Shown here piece after piece: positions 44,786 to 53,004 of a DNA stretch of 64,000 bases. Below the pieces are notes generated by a model. The model made no database searches. It saw only the letters and a program-made list of their open reading frames with translations, and had not been told where the DNA came from. Source of the stretch: Nostoc sp. MS1 (GTDB lineage Bacteria; Cyanobacteriota; Cyanobacteriia; Cyanobacteriales; Nostocaceae). The stretch lies in assembly GCF_019976755.1 (NCBI RefSeq), contig NZ_AP023441.1, positions 3,407,501 to 3,471,500 on the forward strand, written 5' to 3'. A program made the position numbers and the translations under genes. Every line of letters begins with the position of its first letter. The stretch's first letter is position 1.

Positions 44786-45253
44786 ATGAGAGTAAAACAC
44801 AACAAACAAATGCGATTCTGGGCAATGTTGTGTCATTCCTCAGCTTTATTAGCATGGTTACTTTTATTCGCTGTAGTCTTTCTGGGTATTCCTTTAATTT
44901 TACCCCTAAATATTTTAGCCCCCTTTGTTATTTGGAAATTTAGGAAGGTCAAATATCCTTGGGTAGACTTTCAAGGTAGAGAATCCTTAAATTTTCAAAT
45001 TTCTTTAACTTTTTATATCGTATTTGTTATAGCTATATCTTTGTTACTGGTTCTAGCTAGTTGTAGTGTAGCTGTCACTACTAATGGTCAAGTAAATCAA
45101 GTAAGTGCTGTTTTAGATGGCTTACTATTTATTTGGATGTGCTTTACCATTGCTCTACTTTTATTACAGTCATTTCTTGTAACTTTTGCAGCCACAAAAG
45201 CTTACAATGGTGAACATTATCGCTATCCTTTCACAATGCGAGTTTTGCGTTAG
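44786..45253 (+). CDS. DUF4870-type small membrane protein
   Basis: It has 155 residues with three to four transmembrane helices (about 10-45, 65-90, 105-130). The WAMLCHSSALLAWL opening and YPWVDFQGRESLNFQISLTFY are typical of DUF4870 (Tic20-like) proteins. Function is unknown. It stands alone between the DUF1822 gene (71 bp) and the Gfo/Idh gene (79 bp), all on the plus strand. Confidence 0.85.
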   Translation: MRVKHNKQMRFWAMLCHSSALLAWLLLFAVVFLGIPLILPLNILAPFVIWKFRKVKYPWVDFQGRESLNFQISLTFYIVFVIAISLLLVLASCSVAVTTNGQVNQVSAVLDGLLFIWMCFTIALLLLQSFLVTFAATKAYNGEHYRYPFTMRVLR

Positions 45254-45332
45254 AAGGAGTTAGAAAAACTGTATCTGGAATATTCACTTCTTCAGCTATT
45301 AAAAAATAAATGATTTTGAGTATATAAACTGT

Positions 45333-46454
45333 ATGTCTGGATTACAAACAAATCAGGGTAAAATTGGCGTGGCGATTGTTGGGACTGGCTTTGGTCAGAA
45401 AGTCCATATACCTGCATTTCAAGCTCATCATCGTACCGAAATAGTGGCAATTTATCACCGGGATATTAGTAAAGCTAAATTAATTTCTCAAGCAAATAAT
45501 ATTCCTCATGCTTTGGATAACATAACTAATATTGTTAATCTACCAGAAGTACAGGCAGTTAGCATTGCTACGCCGCCTTTTCTACATTATGAAATGGCAA
45601 AAGCAGTTCTAGAAGCAGGCAAACATTTACTACTAGAAAAACCAGTTACTCTAAATGTAGCCGAAGCACAAGAATTATATCAATTAGCACAAAAACATAA
45701 TGTAATTGCCACTGTAGATTTTGAGTTTCGTTTTGTACCCGCATGGCAACTATTTTCAGAACTTTTAGCTTCAGGTTATGTAGGAACCCCTCGCTTAATT
45801 AGAATTGACTGGTTAGGTTCCTCCCGCGCTGATACTTCTCGTCCTTGGAACTGGTATTCCTCACAAGAAAAAGGTGGTGGTGCTTTAGGTTCGTTAGGTT
45901 CCCACGCCTTTGATTACATTTATTGGCTATTTGGTTCAATTCGGAGATTGAATGCACATTTGAGTACAGCAATTCCTCAACGAGTTGACCCTGCTAATGG
46001 TGAGTTAAAGCCAGTAGAAACAGATGATACTTGTATGCTGTCATTAGAATTAGCTAATGGCACACCTTGTCAAATGACTATCAGTGCTGTGGTTCATTCT
46101 AGTAGAACCCATTGGGTAGAAGTATATGGCGATCGCGGTACTCTAGTTATTGGTAGCGAAAATCAAAAAGATTACATCCACGGTTTTCAGGTTTGGGGTT
46201 CCCAACCAGGCCAACCACTCACAGAAATCGAAATTCCACAAAAACTACTCTTCCCCCAACATTACCCTGACGGACGCATTTGTGCTTTCCTACGTGTAAT
46301 AGACCAATGGGTACAAGGAATTGATCAACATAAGCAAATAGTACCATCCTTAAAAGAAGGTATTTATTCTCAGTTGCTAATGGATTTATCTCACCAATCC
46401 CACAAAGCTGGTAGTTGGGTAGATGTGCCAAGTTTAGAAAGTTATCTAACTTAG
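45333..46454 (+). CDS. Gfo/Idh/MocA-family oxidoreductase
   Basis: It has 373 residues. The N-terminal Rossmann fold opens with VAIVGTGFGQKVHIPAFQAH, and the signature EKP is in AGKHLLLEKPVTLNVAEA near residue 100. The C-terminal beta-sheet domain includes GGGALGSLGSHAFDYIYWLFG with the catalytic-type His. It is an NAD(P)-dependent sugar or cyclitol oxidoreductase; the substrate cannot be told. It is cytosolic. Confidence 0.9.
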   Translation: MSGLQTNQGKIGVAIVGTGFGQKVHIPAFQAHHRTEIVAIYHRDISKAKLISQANNIPHALDNITNIVNLPEVQAVSIATPPFLHYEMAKAVLEAGKHLLLEKPVTLNVAEAQELYQLAQKHNVIATVDFEFRFVPAWQLFSELLASGYVGTPRLIRIDWLGSSRADTSRPWNWYSSQEKGGGALGSLGSHAFDYIYWLFGSIRRLNAHLSTAIPQRVDPANGELKPVETDDTCMLSLELANGTPCQMTISAVVHSSRTHWVEVYGDRGTLVIGSENQKDYIHGFQVWGSQPGQPLTEIEIPQKLLFPQHYPDGRICAFLRVIDQWVQGIDQHKQIVPSLKEGIYSQLLMDLSHQSHKAGSWVDVPSLESYLT

Positions 46455-46630
46455 AGTTTTTATCTTCTACTCGCAGATTTAAACAGACTTATTTTAATTG
46501 AAATCTGCGACTAGACGCTGATGAAAGTAAGCGATCGCCTACATTCAATGAATTTGTGTATAAGTAAGAAAATCAATTAAGAAAAATTTGATTATATAGC
46601 TCAAAAGCTTTTATTTGTAAGGCTTGCAGG

Positions 46631-46723
46631 AGCCAATGTGTCGCAACTTCCTTGCTCGGTCGTACCTTAGAAGCCATTATTGTCCCAACCCTGACTGCAT
46701 AATCCTCTTGCTCGATCGTGGCT
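46631..46723 (+). repeat. Structured repeat, copy A
   Basis: A 93-nt element is closed by AGCCA/TGGCT complementarity and carries the blocks CTTAGAAGC, TTGTCCCAACC and ATAATCCTCTTGC. A second copy lies inverted at 48277-48365. Conservation of the blocks together with the terminal pairing suggests a structured RNA or the end of a small mobile element. I could not assign a known family from memory. Confidence 0.55.
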
Positions 46724-46758
46724 GCCGAAAACTTGATTACAAGCGGTCGGCAGCTTTT
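46720..46758 (+). terminator. Rho-independent terminator-like hairpin
   Basis: GCTGCCGA (46721-46728) pairs with TCGGCAGC (46747-46754), with an inner CTTG/CAAG stem around ATTA, followed by TTTTAG and a T-rich tract. It could end the Gfo/Idh transcript or a short RNA containing repeat A, with which it shares its 5' arm. Confidence 0.6.
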
Positions 46759-46859
46759 AGTTTGTATTTGTTTTTAAGCTGATTTTCGTACACACCGCAA
46801 ACGCCAGAATACGGGAGCTTTGTTAGTTCCCTGCCTTTATGTAAGTTTTCACTTAACAG

Positions 46860-48008
46860 CTATGAGTTTTTCTTTTGACGGAAATTTTTTCTAAATTGCA
46901 AAGTACTAAGACCAAACATTAGGACGATTCCACCTATACTACTTGGTTCTGGAACTGAGGAAGAAGGAACTGAACTAAGATACTTCACACCATAGTCGCT
47001 AGTGAACATAAAGTTATCAACCTTATTTCCCTCCTCGTCAAAAACATTCACGCCTGTTAAAGTCAAGGTATTACCAAAGTTTGATTCTGCATCAAAACTT
47101 CCTTCACAATCAGCAACACCCTGGAATCGTCCTCCTTTAATAACTGGTCTTGGTAAGCATTTAGCAGTAACTAACGAGGCAAAGCCGATATCGAGATTAA
47201 ATTCTTGCCCAAACTCCATTGGGATTAACGGTGTTGAAATTGATTGAGCATCAGTAAATTGCTGATAGCCTGCCGGGAATATTAAATTACCATTATTTCT
47301 GATTGCTAAAGCGCCAAAAGCATCGATCTCAACTTTGCTCTCTGTCCTGGGTATGTTGAACAGTACTCTTGCCCCCCCACCTGTCAATTTAAAGAGTAAC
47401 TGATAGAAACCAGAACCAGTGTTCGTTAAGGAAGAAATAGTTGGTGTATCCTTTAAAGCCGACACTGCAAAACTTAACGCTGTTTCACCTAAAAAGCAGC
47501 TGCTACCATTAATAGTACCAGCCTCGCCAATATCAAGATCGCAATAATTTGAAGGAGATGGTGCGTATCCTAAAGAATATACAGTGCCCCTTGTGCTAGC
47601 TTTAAAATTCAAAACATTATCTTTAAATGTGATTGAAGATGTTGGTATTGCTCCTGGTCCTACTACTTGAGCACCAATTGAGCCTGTTTTTACTACTTTA
47701 TCAACGAATAGGCTTTCTTCGTTTAAAGGGTCGTAAGTGGTTGGATCGTAAGTAGATAAATTAACAGATCTCCCTGTACTCGAACCATTTAACTCGTAGT
47801 AGCCAAGATTATTCACAACCAAGTCAGGATTATCAAAGAAGCGATTGATTTCAGCTAGCCCGTTGTATTCCCGACTCAAAAAACCGCTAGCATTTCCTGC
47901 TCCTGCCATCACTGTTGCAGCTTCGGCAGCAACAGTAGTACTATTAATTGCAACAAAAACGATACTAACACTGGCAGCAATTAATCTAGACTTTTGATTA
48001 GTATTCAA
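46860..48008 (-). CDS. PEP-CTERM exported protein of unknown function
   Basis: It has 382 residues from a TTG at 48008 (AGAAGGA upstream), which puts a signal peptide (NTNQKSRLIAASVSIVFVAINSTTVAAEAA) at the very N-terminus. An ATG at 48050 would add 14 residues. The C-terminus is SVPEPSSIGGIVLMFGLSTL plus RKNFRQKK, a PEP-CTERM tag. Two Cys-containing segments (NYCDLDIG...GSSCFLG and AKCLPRP...VADCEG) suggest disulfides. The body is beta-rich and I do not recognise its domain. It is flanked by the two inverted structured repeats A and B, as if carried as a unit. Confidence 0.82.
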   Translation of the reverse strand: MNTNQKSRLIAASVSIVFVAINSTTVAAEAATVMAGAGNASGFLSREYNGLAEINRFFDNPDLVVNNLGYYELNGSSTGRSVNLSTYDPTTYDPLNEESLFVDKVVKTGSIGAQVVGPGAIPTSSITFKDNVLNFKASTRGTVYSLGYAPSPSNYCDLDIGEAGTINGSSCFLGETALSFAVSALKDTPTISSLTNTGSGFYQLLFKLTGGGARVLFNIPRTESKVEIDAFGALAIRNNGNLIFPAGYQQFTDAQSISTPLIPMEFGQEFNLDIGFASLVTAKCLPRPVIKGGRFQGVADCEGSFDAESNFGNTLTLTGVNVFDEEGNKVDNFMFTSDYGVKYLSSVPSSSVPEPSSIGGIVLMFGLSTLQFRKNFRQKKNS

Positions 48009-48276
48009 TACTATATTCCTTCTTATTAGGTGGCAAAAGCAATCTAACAATATTCTAAGTATTGCTACGAGGTAATTCTCTAGCTTTAATGTAACTTTAA
48101 TGTAACTTTTTACATAGAAAACATTTCAACTAAATTTTTTGTTAAATTTAGCACAAAGGCACAATGGCATTACGAGCCTAATGGTTTAGGGATAAACATT
48201 TTCTCTTGCTGTTAGTAGCCAAATTCGTAAAAAAAGAGGTAATTTTCCTCAATTAATTTAACTAAAGGAATTGGGT

Positions 48277-48365
48277 GAGCCACGACCACGCAAGAGGATT
48301 ATGTCGAGGTTGGGACAACTGCTTCTAAGCTCCGACTGAGCAATAGAGATGCGCCGCATTGGCTC
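48277..48365 (-). repeat. Structured repeat, copy B (inverted relative to A)
   Basis: An 89-nt element closed by GAGCCA (48277-48282) and TGGCTC (48360-48365). On the minus strand it carries CTTAGAAGC, TTGTCCCAACC and ATAATCCTCTTGC in the same order as copy A. Roughly three quarters of positions match copy A by eye, and several differences keep pairing. The plus strand reads GGTGA immediately before GCCACGACC. Confidence 0.55.
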
Positions 48366-48521
48366 TCAAAACTCTTGATATCGTTTGATTATGGCAAATA
48401 AAGTAAGAAATGAAATGCTAAATTTTCTTACTTTGAGCAATAAGGTTCATTTTTATTTAACCTTCAGCCCAATAAGGTTTAATCTCAATGGATCTGTCAA
48501 GCTATGTATATAGGAAACTGT

Positions 48522-48552
48522 AAAAAAACGCAGGGTGTTTTTAACCCTGCGT
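48522..48552 (-). terminator. ilvB Rho-independent terminator
   Basis: ACGCAGGGT (48528-48536) and ACCCTGCGT (48544-48552) form a perfect 9-bp stem with a 7-nt loop. On the minus strand it is followed by seven T residues. It lies 30 bp downstream of the ilvB stop. Confidence 0.9.
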
Positions 48553-48581
48553 CGAAAAATAACTATTTAAACCAAAATCAA

Positions 48582-50486
48582 CTACAACTTAGTCCCACAC
48601 TCAGAACAGAAATTGTGATTAGGTGCATTTGATGTACCGCAATGACTGCAATAAACTGGTTCAGTGCTAGCCTTTGGTGCTGGCTTAGGCAAACCAACCA
48701 TCTGAGCATTACTTTTACCAGTAGGAACCATAGGATAGCAATTCTCATCCTTGGTAACACGCACATCCATAATTACTGGACAGTCGGCGGCTAACATTTC
48801 GGCGATCGCATCTTTCAATTGCTCTCGCTCCGTAACTACAATTCCCTTAATACCATAGGCTTTAGCCAACAACTCAATATCCGGCATACCTACTTCCATA
48901 TTGGAACAAGAGTAGCGTTCGCCGTGGAAAGCTTGTTGCCATTGGCGCACCATTCCTTGCCAGCCGTTATTCAAAATAACAGTCTTGACATTAATACCGT
49001 ATTGTGATGCTGTACCCAATTCTTGCAAACACATTTGGAAACTAGCATCACCGCTAATACAAATTACGTCTTCGTTTGGGAATGCTACTTTAGCACCAAT
49101 CGCCGCAGGTAAACCAAAACCCATCGTTCCTAAACCTGCGCTAGAAATCCAACGCCGGGGGCCATTCTTGAGGAATTGTGCAGCCCACATTTGATGCTGA
49201 CCCACATCGGTAGTGTAGAAAGCGTGGGGTGCTTGGCGACCAACCTCAACAATGACTTCCTGGGGAGGAATACTGTCAGGATGTTGGGGAACAACTAAGG
49301 GGTATTCTTCCCGCCAACGGTTAATTAAATTCAGCCATTCTTGGTTTTGGTTGGGTGTACCTTTTGCGCCTGTTTGCTTACAGCGACGCAACAAGTCAAT
49401 TAAGACTTTGCGTACATCACCAACGATAGGTACTTCAGGAACGCGGTTTTTCCCAACTTCGGCGGGGTCGATATCGATGTGAATTACTTTGGCGTGGGAA
49501 GCGAACTCATCTAATTTACCTGTTACACGGTCATCAAACCTTGCACCAACACAAATCAACAGATCACAATCAGTAACAGCAAAGTTAGCGTAGGCTGTAC
49601 CGTGCATTCCCAACATACCCAAGGATAGGGGATGGTGTTCATCAAAAGCACCGATACCCATCAAGGTTGTAGTGACAGGGATATTAAATAACTCAGCCAG
49701 TTCCTTAATTTCCCCATGAGCGCCGGATGCGATCGCACCACCACCGACATATAGTAGAGGACGACGACTTTCTTTAATTAACTCAATCGCTGCATTGATT
49801 TGTCTGGGGTTTCCCTTCACCGTAGGACGATAACCGCGTAACTTGACTGAACCAGGTTCTACTGGTACATAATCAAATTCTTCAAAAGCCACATCTTTTG
49901 GTACATCAATCAGAACTGGGCCTGGACGACCTGTACTAGCGATGTGGAATGCCTCAGCCACAATTCGCGGCAGGTCTTGAGGGTCACGTACTATATAAGA
50001 GTGCTTGACTATGGGTAGAGTAATGCCATAGATATCGGTTTCTTGAAACGCATCTGTCCCAATAACTTTCCGAGGTACTTGCCCAGTGACAATTACCATA
50101 GGAATGGAATCCATGTAGGCTGTAGCGATACCTGTCACTAAATTAGTTGCTCCAGGCCCAGAAGTACCAAAGCATACTCCTACTTTCCCTGTAGCACGAG
50201 CATAACCATCAGCAGCATGAGCCGCCCCTTGTTCGTGTCTGACTAGGATGTGCTTAATACTGCCAGTCGCTTCCACCTTGTACAGATCATCGTAAATTGG
50301 CAGAATTGCTCCGCCAGGATAACCAAAAATATACTCAACACCGTGGCGCAGTAGACTATCAAGTAACGCAAAACCACCAGTCACCCGCTTGGGTTCCACA
50401 ACTGGCGATGCTGAACTGGTAGATTGAGTATGTTTCTCTGTTTGTGAGAGACTAGTCGGGGAAGGCAAACTCACAGTCACGGTCAA
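48582..50486 (-). CDS. ilvB: Acetolactate synthase large subunit with C-terminal zinc ribbon
   Basis: It makes acetolactate or acetohydroxybutyrate for branched-chain amino acids, using ThDP, Mg and FAD. It has 634 residues. The catalytic Glu is in RHEQGAAHAADGYARATG, the ThDP site is CISGDASFQMCLQELGTASQYGINVKTVILNNGWQGMVRQWQ, and ALDRFDDRV-like GARFDDRVTG is present. The C-terminal 25 residues add CSHCGTSNAPNHNFCSEC (Cys 613, 616, 627, 630), a zinc-ribbon-type tail absent from standard IlvB. It is a paralogue of scyA. A strong terminator follows. It is the housekeeping branched-chain enzyme by motif content. Confidence 0.94.
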   Translation of the reverse strand: MTVTVSLPSPTSLSQTEKHTQSTSSASPVVEPKRVTGGFALLDSLLRHGVEYIFGYPGGAILPIYDDLYKVEATGSIKHILVRHEQGAAHAADGYARATGKVGVCFGTSGPGATNLVTGIATAYMDSIPMVIVTGQVPRKVIGTDAFQETDIYGITLPIVKHSYIVRDPQDLPRIVAEAFHIASTGRPGPVLIDVPKDVAFEEFDYVPVEPGSVKLRGYRPTVKGNPRQINAAIELIKESRRPLLYVGGGAIASGAHGEIKELAELFNIPVTTTLMGIGAFDEHHPLSLGMLGMHGTAYANFAVTDCDLLICVGARFDDRVTGKLDEFASHAKVIHIDIDPAEVGKNRVPEVPIVGDVRKVLIDLLRRCKQTGAKGTPNQNQEWLNLINRWREEYPLVVPQHPDSIPPQEVIVEVGRQAPHAFYTTDVGQHQMWAAQFLKNGPRRWISSAGLGTMGFGLPAAIGAKVAFPNEDVICISGDASFQMCLQELGTASQYGINVKTVILNNGWQGMVRQWQQAFHGERYSCSNMEVGMPDIELLAKAYGIKGIVVTEREQLKDAIAEMLAADCPVIMDVRVTKDENCYPMVPTGKSNAQMVGLPKPAPKASTEPVYCSHCGTSNAPNHNFCSECGTKL

Positions 50487-50665
50487 ACCTCAGAGGATAG
50501 CTAAGTTAATGCTGAAATTCTGTAGTCAGTAATTCAATATTAATAGAAAACTTCAACCAAATTTATTATTTAGATGTCTTTGTTTAGATTGGCGACTTAA
50601 AGCTGGGTTTAAGGTATTGAGATGGGGGAGATGGGGGAGATAAATTATGGACTAATGACTAATGA

Positions 50666-51928
50666 CTAAATAACATCTTGCAAAACTCGGCGGGTGTTTT
50701 TCCACGCCCAAAAACCAACTACCACTACAACTACACTCATTGTCATCATCACAGCCCGTAATCCTAAAGCATCTGTTAAAGGCCCTGTAATTGCTAGAGG
50801 TAAAGACAAAGCAATATTGACAGCATGATTTTGAAAGCCAAATACCTTACCATGCATATTTGGTGGAGTTTGCTGTTGAATAACAGTTTGCATAGGCACA
50901 CCAATTAAGGCAGCACCGATACCTAAAATCGCGCATAGCCCTAGTGCTAACGCCAGATTATGAGTAAAGGTAAATACGCCTAAAACTAATGCTATCAGCA
51001 GAAACCCAATTAGGGGTAAGGGTTTGTGATGAAACTTTTCACCCCAATGTCCTAAAATACCTGCGCCTAATACCATCCCCACACCTGCTGCTGCTAAGAA
51101 AAAGCCGAATTGTTTTTCTTTTAAACCAAAATCTTCTGCTAACTGGATTGCTAATACTGTTAATGCTGCAAATACACAATATAAAGTAGTTAATTGCAGC
51201 ATGGCATTTAATACCAAACGGTTCTTTTTAAGATAACGAATACTTTCTGTAAATTCAGCCCAAGGATGTGTTTGTGAGTTTTCGTCTTTTAATGGCTTAT
51301 ATTCTGTAAAGTTAATCGGTTGCATGATCACAGCCGATAAAATATATAATCCTCCCACTACCAGTTCTTGACCGTAGGTTTCTCCCATCCAGCTTTTCGC
51401 CCAGCTTAAAATAGGTTCGCCGATCGCAAAACCAACTATTAAAGCCCCCATCATGGTGCTACTAAACAAGGCATTGGCTGCTAACAAATTTTCTCGTCGG
51501 ACTATTAAAGGAATCGCAGCTTGTTCGGCTGGGGCGAAAAATTGAGTCACAGAGGAAATGGCAAAGGCCAATATGAGCAGAATCAGAAACTCTCGCGGTA
51601 ACAAAGGCAGACACAACGTCAGCAACCCGCGCACAATATCTGAACCAACCATAATTAACTTTTTTGGCAAGCGGTCTACTAATATGCCACCTGCCGAGCC
51701 GAATAAAATAGCTGGGATGGTGAACGCCACCATTAAGGTTGAGTACATCGAGTTTTGCGCGATTCCTGGTGGGGGTGGATATACCTCCAATAAGGCAATC
51801 ATCAACACGAAGAATACTTTATCTGCCAATTGAGAAACTAATTGCCCAATCCACAGGAGCATGAAACCGCGATTTTTCAGCAGTGAGCCAAACCCATTAT
51901 TAACGGCAGCAGGTTCAGTGGGAAACAT
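50666..51928 (-). CDS. Major facilitator superfamily transporter
   Basis: It has 420 residues and about eleven to twelve transmembrane helices. It opens with LLKNRGFMLLWIGQLVSQLADKVFFVLMIALLE and has GGILVDRLPKKLIMVGSDIVRG (MFS loop 2-3 motif), VTQFFAPAEQAAIPLIVRRENLLAANAL and an IGAALIGVPMQTVIQQQTPPNMHGKVFGFQN segment. It resembles the enterobactin-exporter/lysophospholipid-type MFS group. Substrate is unknown. It stands alone, with a 179-bp gap to ilvB that includes heptad repeats. Confidence 0.88.
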   Translation of the reverse strand: MFPTEPAAVNNGFGSLLKNRGFMLLWIGQLVSQLADKVFFVLMIALLEVYPPPPGIAQNSMYSTLMVAFTIPAILFGSAGGILVDRLPKKLIMVGSDIVRGLLTLCLPLLPREFLILLILAFAISSVTQFFAPAEQAAIPLIVRRENLLAANALFSSTMMGALIVGFAIGEPILSWAKSWMGETYGQELVVGGLYILSAVIMQPINFTEYKPLKDENSQTHPWAEFTESIRYLKKNRLVLNAMLQLTTLYCVFAALTVLAIQLAEDFGLKEKQFGFFLAAAGVGMVLGAGILGHWGEKFHHKPLPLIGFLLIALVLGVFTFTHNLALALGLCAILGIGAALIGVPMQTVIQQQTPPNMHGKVFGFQNHAVNIALSLPLAITGPLTDALGLRAVMMTMSVVVVVVGFWAWKNTRRVLQDVI

Positions 51929-52113
51929 GTTAAGTTCGGTTACTTACTAAGGTAGATGGGAAGGGGTGCTGAGTTCTGAGTTTTGAGTAGCATTGGCAGT
52001 AACTTAGTAAAAATTATCTTCTTTACCTTGTTACCTTAATTTTCTGTCTCTTAGCCTCATCATTTTCTCATCACTCAATATTTCACTCCTGTTTACTGTG
52101 ATCCTTTTCCGGA

Positions 52114-52686
52114 CTATTTTGCTTCATAGTGTCTTAACAATAAATGTAAGAACTCAGCCGCAGTTAGACGGATGTTTGAGGTAGTGTTTTCTACAGAAGA
52201 ATCAACTCGCCAACCTTGTACTGTTTGGGGCGATCGCCACATAGTTAAATGTTCAACTGGTGGTTCTGCGTAAAAGTTATTTTGCCCACTTCCCAGTAAT
52301 AATGAACTCCAATGAGTAAAAAAGTCATGACTCAGCCGATGGATGGGAAAATTCCCCCACAGTGGTACGCCCCACCCATCTATAGCAATAAACGCTCTGA
52401 CATGACCTCCTTCTCGCTGCCATTGCCATGCAGCTGCGATCGCTCCTACTACGCCAGCACTAAAGCTGATAAATATGACTGGCGATTCTGGTTTACTACT
52501 GAGATTATCTTGTATAAACTGCAATATATAAGGTTGTGATAAAGGCAGCAGACCGTCAGTGGGAACAACAAGTATATTTACTTGATTGTAATGGATTGAG
52601 CTATCAGAGACTATACTAAACAACCCTGACATAAAGCTTTCGGTTAGTTCTGATTCATGGATTCCAGGGCAAATAATAATAGTCAT
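52114..52686 (-). CDS. Small alpha/beta-hydrolase-like protein
   Basis: It has 190 residues. The nucleophile elbow is probably Ser in FISFSAGVVGAIAAAW near residue 80 (F-S-A-G rather than the strict GxSxG), and FIAIDGWGVPLW and the final ...AEFLHLLLRHYEAK follow. It is short for the fold, so it may be a minimal or partly inactive hydrolase. There is no signal peptide. The upstream spacer to 52735 is full of CATTGGTCATTAGTC heptads. Function is unknown. Confidence 0.7.
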   Translation of the reverse strand: MTIIICPGIHESELTESFMSGLFSIVSDSSIHYNQVNILVVPTDGLLPLSQPYILQFIQDNLSSKPESPVIFISFSAGVVGAIAAAWQWQREGGHVRAFIAIDGWGVPLWGNFPIHRLSHDFFTHWSSLLLGSGQNNFYAEPPVEHLTMWRSPQTVQGWRVDSSVENTTSNIRLTAAEFLHLLLRHYEAK

Positions 52687-52789
52687 TGGTCATTAGTCAT
52701 TGGTCATTAGTCATTAGTCCACAGTCCATAGTCAAAAGGTAGAAGGCAGGACTCTTTAATTTTGAATTTTGAATTTTGAATTTTGAATT
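52687..52789. repeat. STRR heptad and ATTTTGA repeat tract
   Basis: CATTGGTCATTAGTC heptads (52683-52733) are followed by four or more ATTTTGA units (52758-52789), the same family as at 19952-19979. They lie in the divergent spacer between the hydrolase and chelatase genes. Confidence 0.75.
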
Positions 52790-53004
52790 GATTACTTCCA
52801 CTCTCATCAGCATACATTGTTAAATATTTGTCACTACTCGTGACCTAGTATTAACCTAAGTATGTCTTTTGATATATTATTGTCACTTTTGTGGTTATCC
52901 CTTCCAGGGGGATAGGATAATAGATAACTAGGTGGGCAAATAAGCCAGCTATGTTGTAGCTTCTGATTTTGCTTGCCATTCTGGTTTATATCGAGGAATT
53001 GCTT

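Larger units (their letters stand above)
46455..46859. other. Spacer with structured repeat A and a terminator-like hairpin
   Basis: This 405-bp spacer holds the structured repeat copy A (46631-46723) and, overlapping its end, a strong hairpin with a T-run (46721-46758). Both are listed separately. No protein-coding gene is seen. Confidence 0.6.
48051..48581. other. Spacer with structured repeat B and the ilvB terminator
   Basis: This 531-bp spacer contains structured repeat B (48277-48365) and the terminator of ilvB (48522-48552). Nothing else is recognised; the rest is AT-rich. Confidence 0.6.

Noticed and set aside
46631..46723. Repeat A as a tRNA or 5S rRNA
   Set aside because: It lacks the T-loop GTTCRA, an anticodon arm, or the 5S conserved core; the terminal pairing is only five to six bases.
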